Shown here one piece after another: positions 1-9,900 of a DNA stretch of 64,000 bases (position 1 is its first letter; each line of letters starts with the position of its first letter). The DNA is taken from assembly GCA_002633025.1 (NCBI GenBank), contig NMRB01002846.1, forward strand, positions 1 through 64,000. The letters run 5' to 3'. The position numbers were made by a program, and so were the translations under genes. This DNA comes from Notospermus geniculatus (taxonomy: Eukaryota; Nemertea; Pilidiophora; Heteronemertea; Lineidae). Below the pieces are notes generated by a model. That model worked only from the letters and a program-made list of their open reading frames with translations. It was not told the origin of the DNA and did no database searches.

Positions 1-310
1 TTGGATGATTTCGGGAGGCTGTAGGATGTCTCTCTCCGCTGTATGGATGTCTCTTTCCCCTGTGCACTCTGACCGACTCGTGGAATAACAGGTTAAAATT
101 TGGGGTAAAATGCATGTTTTGGGCGAATTCCAACATTGACTGGCTACACAGTCCTCAACTTCATGTTATACATGTAACTGTTTTAGGTCTGCCCTACGTG
201 CACAGTTGGGCCTTTTATCCACTCTGCTCTGACAGCCATGTGCCGTTCTATGTATAAATACATTACTTTTTGATGAACCAATTAGGTGGACAAATCGCAT
301 ATGCAATGCC

Positions 311-425
311 TCAGGCCTTTCCTTTTGAGGGGCGCTAAAATGTGCATGTGCCTTGCAAACAATAGAATTTCTATTGTTTGCGAGGCACATGCACATTTTA
401 GCGCGCCTCAAAAGGAATGGCCTGA
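311..425. mobile_element. Palindromic MITE, copy A only
   Basis: Near-perfect fold-back starting TCAGGCC and ending GGCCTGA, with TIR bases TTCCTTTTGAGG. Copy B lacks it at the matching site near 17582. Confidence 0.85.
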
Positions 426-786
426 TGTCTGTGCTCATATTTGCGGCACAGCTTGAGGACAGGGGACCAGTCTAGACGGTAACGCAAATGGGGATAAGCC
501 ATTGCTGGATCACTCCGTGTCAGAAGATGTACAAGATCCAATCCATGTGTTGCCATAGGTCTGCCAGCTGCACTGCACTGGCAGCTTGTATATGGTCAGT
601 GAACGCAGGGGGGTAGTTGTCCAGAAGACCATGATCAAAGCGAAAGTTAAAGTGCTATTTTTCGAAATCTTTTATTTGAATGCCTTTGCATCGACCCAGT
701 GCGACCCGGATTTTGCAACTGTCGATAGCGTTCAGTACCAATTAAACGACAAAGAAATAATATATTATTTTTGTTTGCATTTTCAG

Positions 787-904
787 CTCTCTTTGTCGAG
801 CTGTGGTTACAAATTTCACCAACGGCCGTGTCGGTTTCTATGACATACTAACCGATTATGTTACGCTGAGCTTTGATGGAGACGATAAAGTAGATGTGGC
901 TATC
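787..904 (+). CDS. LAMA5: Copy A exon a1: domain IVb
   Basis: Acceptor tttcag before 787, donor gtaagt after 904. Phase: one base completes a codon, then SLCRAVVTNFTNGRVGFYDI. 118 bases. Counterpart of 17895-18012 with three synonymous changes. Contains a potential N-glycosylation site NFT. Confidence 0.9.
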
Positions 905-3900
905 GTAAGTTCAAGGACATCAGATTCTGATCTCGGTTGACTTCTGCCAGGGGTTGCAGTTCTATGGGCCATGATTTCCTTCTATAGGCCTACATTGATT
1001 TCACTAACTTATCCGTACTAATCTTCCCTTTTAGGATTCTGTGGTTGCCATACCAAGGAAAGTCTTCAATGTCAACTTCCTGCAGCCGAAGTTCAAATGT
1101 GTCATGGTCAACAAAAAGTAAGTTTTCTTGTTATAAAGAAGATACAATGTATTTAGTGATTCTCCACATTTCAGCTGTTGGCTGTGGACGAGGGTAGTGT
1201 ATGGTCAGGGGGTGAATGCTGATCGGCCATGTTTGTTTTTCTTGTCCCATGCCTGTGCACTGTAAAGCCTAGTGTACATCGGCCTTGCGACTGGAAGCAA
1301 CCGAATGCAACAGTCGCTATCGATGTATACGTTCCGCACACATCGGTTACGACAGGACATTGCGGCAACAAGTGGCACAATCCAGTCTTCAATCTGGAGT
1401 GTGCACATTGGACAGGCAATGCTACTGAGTGCTACACGGAAATTGTTGATGTCTTCCGATCGGACCACTCGGGAGTCATGTGATAAACATTCATGTGACC
1501 GGGTGTGCTCCACAAACGAAGAAATTCATTGTCATCGCGGATACATTGGAAGCAACTGAAGACGACTGGAAGCAACCGTTGGCAACGAGTACTGGTAGAA
1601 CATGAGCAACTGGCTGGAACTAGTGGCAACGGTCGGCAATAGCGTTGCCGGTGTGTGTACATCGGCCTGTTTGAGCATCTGATCAGTTGCTGCTGGTTCC
1701 AGGTAGTCGCCAACCATTGCCGGAAACGCCATTGCCGGTAGTTGCTTCCAGTCACAAGGCCGATGTACGCTAGGCTTAATTTTAAGGTCGGAGGGCAGGG
1801 CCGGCCGCATAGAAACTCTGCTAGTGCTTCGACAGCCTATCGGTGTTAAAATGCATTGAAAGATGTACAGCACTATCGGCAGATGGGCTCCGCTAGCGCT
1901 AGCGGAGTTTCTATGCAGCCACCCCTGGACTCCAACAATGGTTCTTACAGGAGTCTCTTTGTTTGGAAAGATGTTCTTGAAATTCAAAGTCGGATCTCAG
2001 TTTTTCAACTGTTGTGTAATTTACAGGTGCGTGGGAAGCTCGTGGTTGTCGGGGGCCAGCGTAAAAGTTGAACTGGAAGGTGATAACAATGCTGACAAGG
2101 TGTCTGGTCCAGATGACTTGCCTCCGGGCATCCTCGACGTTGGCGTCAAGGTTGTCAAAGTTGACAAAGTCAGGGTGAGTTTGAATAGATTTTAAAGCCC
2201 CACTGTATTGAATGTGAAAAATGCAAATCATCGCCGCGATTCTCGCACGACGTCAGCGTAGTGTAAAATGTACTACGCTCTGTCAGAATACATTAGAGCT
2301 CTCCCTGCAGTGTTTTCCAATGCGTGCTGAAAACTAGGCCTTGATTCTGTGAAGTGCGTATCAGGCAAGCATTTTGGGGACTTTCACGAGGCTATGGGAC
2401 CTCTATGTGCACTCTCCTAACTTTTTGAAAATATCGTAAAATTCAATACTGTGGGGCTTTAAATTCAAAGTCAGAGGGGCATTTTCATAATTTTGCTTGT
2501 TAGGCCATTACCTCTGGTTTACTCATAATTGTTTGTGTATTGGGAGACAGTTAAAAGCAACATGCTTATGAATTTTTGTTAAAACTTATAAATGTGAGTA
2601 TTTGTATGGCTTTACGCTGACCGATATCCAACATAGAGCACAGCTCATTCACTTCCTTGATCTCAACTAGAACGTGCCTGAGGCACTTGAAGACCCTGGT
2701 TGGGGTCGAAAATTTGTGAAATTCGGAGACGACTTTATAGCCCCGTTTACACTGAGGAAAAATAACAGAACTTGGACCGGTCCGAGCACGGATCGCCAAA
2801 AAAATAGCAAGTGTAAGCGGGACAAGCGTGCCAGGAACTGTTGGAGGTGATCTTGGACCAGTCCGAGCACGGATTGGTTCGATAACACTGCTGTGTAAAC
2901 GGTAACCAATCTCGGCATGGTTGCTAAATTGTGTTGTGCACATGCGTGAATTATGAAAGACGTCATTAACGGGAATTTCTGAGTGATTTTGCATGGAGGC
3001 GTCCATTTTGTTGTTGTCGTCGTTTGATTTTTCGTTTGATTTTCGTACCTCCGATCGACTGAACTGGCTGGAGAGCTCATGGCACCTGCCAACTGGCTCG
3101 GTTCCATTGTGCTAATGTAACCAGGGCAGATCGTCAGATGACGAAGAGGGGCGGGACCGGTCCGAGCACGGATCGCTTTTTCCATGACCAGTGTAAACGG
3201 GGCTTATGTTTACTATCGCTTTACACTGACCAATAGGCCTACTGGATTATTTAAAACTAAGAAATTTTTGACCCCTTTTTGCCAATTTTATATATTTGGT
3301 CAATCAACTAAGAAACTAAGAAATTTTTTACCCCTTTTTGCCAATTTTATATATTTGGTCAATCAACTTTATAACCCTTTCCTCACCAATGATTGAGCTG
3401 TAACTTTGTCTTTTTACCTGACAGCCCATTGTTACCATCGATGGTTCGGTCTCACGACCTGGCGAGTACACGTACCTCATCCACTACTACCAGCCAACCC
3501 AACCAGAACTCACTCTCAATGTTGACGTTGATGTCGGAGGAAAGGTTTATCCAGGTGAGCGCACGTGTTTAATTTTAGTATGTGTGTGTCTAGTTCATGT
3601 GGATTTTCACCCCGAGGCCCATCAGGGTCTTCGGGGTATTGTCATCACGCTGGCGTCTGTCTGTCTGGCGTTGTCGTCGTCTGTCGTCGGCGTCACGCAA
3701 AAACGACGTGAACGCTCTAACTTGAGAATGCTTCGGAATTTTCGTCTCAAATTTTGTATGGTGATACCTCATGACATGACGCTTCTCGCTATTGAAAATC
3801 GGCCGGATCTGATTCCTACTTTGGTCACCAGGGGGCACATAGTGAAAACACAAAATTTGTGATTACTCCTAAACTGGTCATCGAAACTTCATGAAATTTT

Positions 3901-6900
3901 TATGGTGGGTGTATCCAGTCAGGGTACACAACATATCAGACGGCTTTTTGATTAGACCTACATTTCAAGGTCGCCGAGGTCAAAAGCTGAAATCTGATTG
4001 GTCAATGACCTGAACGCTCTAACTTGAAAATGCTTTGGAATTTTCATCTCACATTTTGTATGTTGATACCTCATGACATGACGCTTCTTGCTATTGAAAA
4101 TCGACCGGATCTGATTCCTACTTTGGCCACCAGGGGGCACATAGTGAAATGACAAAATTTGCGATTACTCTTAAACTAGTCATCGAAACTTCATGAAATT
4201 TTTATGGTGGGTTATGCCCGCAACAGCGTGGCTATTTTTCTAACTTTTGGTTGTACTGTATGACTTTTGTGCTTTGTTGAAGTACGGTTGTGAAGAGTAG
4301 AGGCCGTATTCATAAAGGGTGTTTAAGACTTAGACAGGTGTACTTTCACTAAATGCATGCACTTCCACCATGCATTTGACGCAGTTACTCATGTCTAAGT
4401 CTTAAACACCCTTTAACCCTTTCGTTACTGGCATGTATGGTCACCAGCTTACGGAGGCCCATATTTTCAAAACTGTTTTATCTGTTAACTGTTGTAACAA
4501 AAATCTGTTCTAACTTAAACCTTCCATTATACAGGACCCGGTGACTGGGTTCCAAGGAAATTTCTTGGGGGTTTGGATGACCCAGTGACCGGGTCCCATG
4601 TAACGAAAGGGTTAAACACCCTTTGTGAATTCAGCCCATAGATTGCATTTCAAAACTTAAACTTTCAAAAGTGGTGAAAACCTCTGAGTTCTGTAACTTA
4701 ATCATCTTGACTAATCAAGGCCTCCGGTCACTCCGCCCTTCGAACTACGCTCCCTTCACCCTTGACGACCACCGTTTGTCATCCTGCTCGCAGACAGGTC
4801 GTTCCATGGACCGCACCCCCCCCCCCACCACTGTCAATGATAAATGCGTGTAATAACATGCATTAACGTATTAGATTATTCTTCATTTTGAGATTTTCAT
4901 CGATCCAATCCTCACAATGTTCCTATCTTCGTCATAAACTGCTCTTTCAGTAACGTTTGGCTGCTTCAGCCGCCACGCTCATGGGCGGCAAATGCGAGCG
5001 ATAAATGCTACCGTGGTCGGCAAGGGTGGATGGAGCGATAGTAGGAGTGACAGGAAGCCTTGGTTGGGCAAGATGTAACTTAATGTATTAACTCTGGTTT
5101 ATGGACTCCTTTCTTTAGCAAGGTTTCAGACTGCCCACTCAACTATTTGTTTGCAGTATGTGTTTTGTAATTTTAAGGTACAATCAAGGCTGATTACTGC
5201 CCAAGTGTCACTGGTTGTCGTGCTGTTATCACATTTGAGGACAATAAGGTACCCGATACCCTTGACCTTAAAGAGAAAGATTTCAAGGTCACATTGAATA
5301 ACACCGAAGGGGAGAGTGTCTGGCTTGACTACTTCGTTATCATCCCGAAGACTGTGGATAAAGCTGATTATCTGGAATGGCAGCCTATTGATAATTCTAA
5401 ATACTTCATAAACGAGTGTGCCGGAGATGGATTTGATATTCGGTAAGTTGTCAGTTATTGAAATACAGCAGAAAATGCCTAAGTCGGATTCAAGTGGACC
5501 AGACAATTTCATCCGACTTAGAAGAAAAACATCTTGTGTAAGTCCGACTTCTGCCTTGAGGAAGGGCAAAACGGCTGCGATGGAAATGGATCCAAAGCTA
5601 CACCATGAAGAAAACCACTTGCAATGAAGAGGAGTCGGGCGCGATCCGACTTACACGATAGATTTTTATTATCTCCCCGCTTTTTGAAAAAAGTCGGGGA
5701 GATATTGTTTTACCCTCCGCCGTCAGTCCGGCTGTCCGGCCGTCCGGCTGTCTGTCCGTCCGTCCGTCCGTCCGTCCGTCCGAAAGTGATATCTCCTCCT
5801 AGACCGTTCAACGGAGGAGCTTGAAACTTTGGTATATATTAGGTACTCATCCAATATTGTGCACAACACTCTTGGAATTTCGATCCAACTCCCTGTCTTT
5901 CCACCAGGGGGCGATATGTGAAAAACACATTTATGGTCATTACTCCTAAAGTAATTGTGATAAAGTGATGAAATTTGGTGTGAAGGTTTATCTGTGACAG
6001 CTTCATAATATATCATACGGGTTTTGACCTTGACCTACTTTCAAGGTCACAGGGGTCAAACTTTAATAAAAACTAGGAGCCGTCCGAAAGTGATATCTCC
6101 TCCTGGACCGTTCAATGGAGGAGATTGAAACTTTGGTATATATTAGGTACTCATCCACTGATGTGCACAACACTCTTAGAATTTCAATCCAACTCCCTGT
6201 CTTTCCACCAGGGGGCGATCCGTGACAAATACATTTATGGCCATTACTCCTTAAGTAATTGTGATAAAGTGACAAAATTTTGTGTGAAGGTTCATCTGTA
6301 ACATCTTCACAATATATCGGACAGGTTTTGACGTTGACCTACTTTCAAGGTCACAAGGGGACGAACATTCCTTAAAACCACAAGAAACATGTGAAAAACA
6401 CGTCTATGGGCATTATTTGTAAACTATTTGTGATGAGATGACAAAATTGTGAGTGGTGGTTTATCTGGAATTTGGAATGTTTAGGTACCGTACTCGACTG
6501 CTAATGTGCCCAACCCCCAATGTATTTCGATCAAACTCAGCCTCTTCCCACCAGGGGTCAATATATGAAAGACACAGGAAAAATTACCATGTCACCATTA
6601 CTTCCTGTCGAAAGCGGGGAGATATGCGATGGGCTCCCCATCGACATTGCTCTAGTTGGAAATGCATTAGAAGGGACCTGGCCATTTCATCCGAGATAGC
6701 CAAAAATCCGACTTGTAGTGTCCAACTTACGCAATTATATTTTATTGGAATAACGTTACAAAAAAGTCGGGACTTCTCGAAGCCATCCGAGATGGGCAAT
6801 TTTCCGACTTGCTCGTTTCTGACTTGAGCGTTTTCTACTGTATTTCAGGTTTAGTTTAAGCCATGCGTAATTAATTCTATGCTTCGCATCCCGCGCGCGC

Positions 6901-9900
6901 ACCTATTTCTGACTGTTCGTCTGCTAATAGAAATGTATAGCGCATCCGTTTTCTGAGATTCTCAAGATTCCCAACACGAGAATCGGTAAAAAAATAGGCC
7001 CAATAAGTTTTAAAATACCTCCTGAGAAAGCTGTAGTTCCTATCCTTGGTCACAAAACCAGGATGTTGACAGATTAAAACAAAGTTCCAACAGATAGAGC
7101 TCTTGTTTCATGGTCAGGATGCCTCAATTCTTCATCTTATCCATTCAAAATCCCCCCAGGATATCAATCTGTGTGACATGTACTGTATTGATTCGTGTTT
7201 CGGCCCGTGTTAAAAATGAAGTTTGTGTTGTGTTTGGAGCACGCGCGCACCAATTTTAGGTGACGGTGGAACACGAAACATAGAATTAATTACCCATGGC
7301 CTTATTGCAGTTATCAGTCTGAGGGAACATCATCCCTAGGTCATGGGTGCGTAATGGGGTAGTGGTTAGAGTGTCAGACTGCTGACCGGGGTCTTCTACA
7401 GGCTGGAACTTTACAATCTAAAACTCTAGAAAAGACTGAGCTGAAACCCAAATGTAGATCTGACTGAAAATTGAAATTCTGAATAATGGTTTTTTTCAGG
7501 CAAAGTGATTCTGAATTCTGCAAGACGGCTGTATTTTCCATCACAACCGATTACAACAATGGCGCGGAACAATGCAACTGTGACACGGACGGTTCCAAGA
7601 GTTTTGACTGCTCAGAATACGGCGGTCAGTGCCAGTGTAAACCTAATGTTATCGGAAGGCAGTGTACACAGTGCAAGACTGGCTATTATGGATTCCCTGA
7701 CTGTCGACGTGAGTAATGCTTTTGAACTCTCCATCATTCTTTTGATAGTAAACATAAAGTCGTCTATGAATTTCGAAACTTTTCGACCCCAACCGCGGGG
7801 TCTTCCTCAGGCACTTTCTAGTCGAGATCCCAGAAATGATCTCTACTAGAAGAAAGTGCCTGAGGAAGACCCCGATTGGGGTCGAAAATTTGCGAAATAT
7901 TCGGAGATGACTTTCCGATTTATTGTGTACTGTGTGTCGTTTTTGTGCTGTTTTTTTTCATATCTTAGGGCATCATAGCTAAAGTGCTTTTCAGAATGTC
8001 CAGTCATTTTTGCACTCATTTGACCTTGCAATGGAACCCAACCACAAGCCACAAATTGACCAGTTACGTGTGCATGCCAATAAACAGCTGATCGACTTCA
8101 AATAGGACCTTGTTCAGGTCTATACTCTGATTCAAGATAATCATGCAATCATGCACAGGTAACTGGCCCTTTTGTGGTTTGTGGTTATAGGTTCCATTGC
8201 AAGGTAAAATAAGTGCAAAAATGACTGGACATTTTGAAAAGCACTTTACTCAATTAATGCTTTGTAGTACATGTATTTAAATCATGGAGGAGGAAACCCA
8301 GAGCCCGCGAGGAGCTATCACCGTCTGTAAAGGGGGTTTACACGGTTCAACATGTTGAACGTCAAAAGACGTCAAAAGTTGTTGAACGTTGTTGAAAGCT
8401 GTTGAACTGTCTAAACCCCCTTTCAACACGTTTCAACAGGTCTTTCAACAGCTTTCAACAAGTTTCAAAAATAGGAACATGTTCCTATTTCTGAAAACCT
8501 GTTGAACGTTGTTGAACGCTGTTGAAAGGCCGTGTTGAATGGTGTTGAAAGGGGGTTTACATGGTACACAGGTTTCAACAACGTTCAACAGCGTTCAACA
8601 TTCAACAGCTTTCAACAGATGTTGAACCGTGTAAACCCCCCTTAACACATAATAGGACTTTTGGCAAGGCTCCGTATCGTCGATCCGTGTCACGTATGAC
8701 GTATCGAGCTAATGCATTTTCTAAAGTCATACGTCATACATGAGACGGCACGACGATACCGCCCTCTGTCATTACACTATTACATGTATGTCCAACCAGG
8801 TGAGCACATGGTCCATGGACCATTTCATATAGGTCACCTTAGACAATGCTTCTGTCTTTGCAGGTTGTAACTGCCCGAGTGGTCTCTGCCATCACCAGAC
8901 TGGGAAATGTATCTGTCCCCCTCGTGTCACCGGCGAGAACTGCAACATTTGTCTGGACAATACCTTCGGATACGATCCGTTGATAGGTTGCGAGGAATGC
9001 AACTGTCACCCAGAAGGTGTTAAGAATGGCAATCTCTCTTGTGATATCACCACGGGTCAGTGCAGGTGAGTACCGCACAGCTGTTTGGGCGTCCATCGAA
9101 ATAACTGATCACCCTGTTGTCAGTTACTAACCAATGTTCGAGTAATACCGCGTCACTTTCTGAGACTTGTATAAGAACAAGGCACAGGTCTTGAATTCCT
9201 CTACAAATGGGCGTGCAAAAAACAGAAAAATCACAAACGTGATCGAGTTTGTATGAATATATTGTGGATTGGTACTTATTCAACTAGGATGCTGTATCAT
9301 TCGTTTTCTACTCCGAGGATTCTTTCATGGTGAAATATGTACTTCCTTTTTCTGACGACAACAGCTTCCTCACAAATGGTTATTTGGCGAATAGAAAGAT
9401 AGGAAGGCGTGCACTGATATTTTGTCTACAGCATGCGGCCATCAAATAAAGTTTCTCATTTCTGATATTTCTAATATATTAGAAATATCAATGTATCGAT
9501 GTATCGAAGAGCTTAGATATACAAAAGAAAGCTATACAAATTTCATTTGTGTACAAAGTTTGCCATTTGAAATGCAAATGAGCAAGCAATGATGCAACGT
9601 TCTTATTGCCTTGTGACGATGTTAACACCTAAAGAAACACGTAAGACATATTATTGCATCGTCAAGAACCTAAAGAGGTTATGAAACCATTTCGATGGAA
9701 GGATTCAAAAGCCTGAAATAGCCGTGACCGTAGTTCTGTTTTCTGGCAGTTGTGTCTCACCTGATCTCACCTCTCAGAACAAGTGCCAGAACTTGCCAGT
9801 TTAAAGATAATATATCACGACTTCATTGTTTACATTCAATGTTTGTAAACATGGATGTTTACATTATGTTATTTTCGACTTTTGGGACATGCCAACCCAC

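Noticed and set aside
1171-1987. Several 80-150 residue ORFs on both strands (also at 18461-19220)
   Set aside because: They lie inside a TIR element in an intron and its fold-back arms; no family resemblance, no splice logic.
2566-3185. 146 and 172-residue minus-strand ORFs (and 19687-20217)
   Set aside because: Repeated RARTGP-like words come from the GGACCGGTCCGAGCACG repeat of a MITE interior, not a protein.
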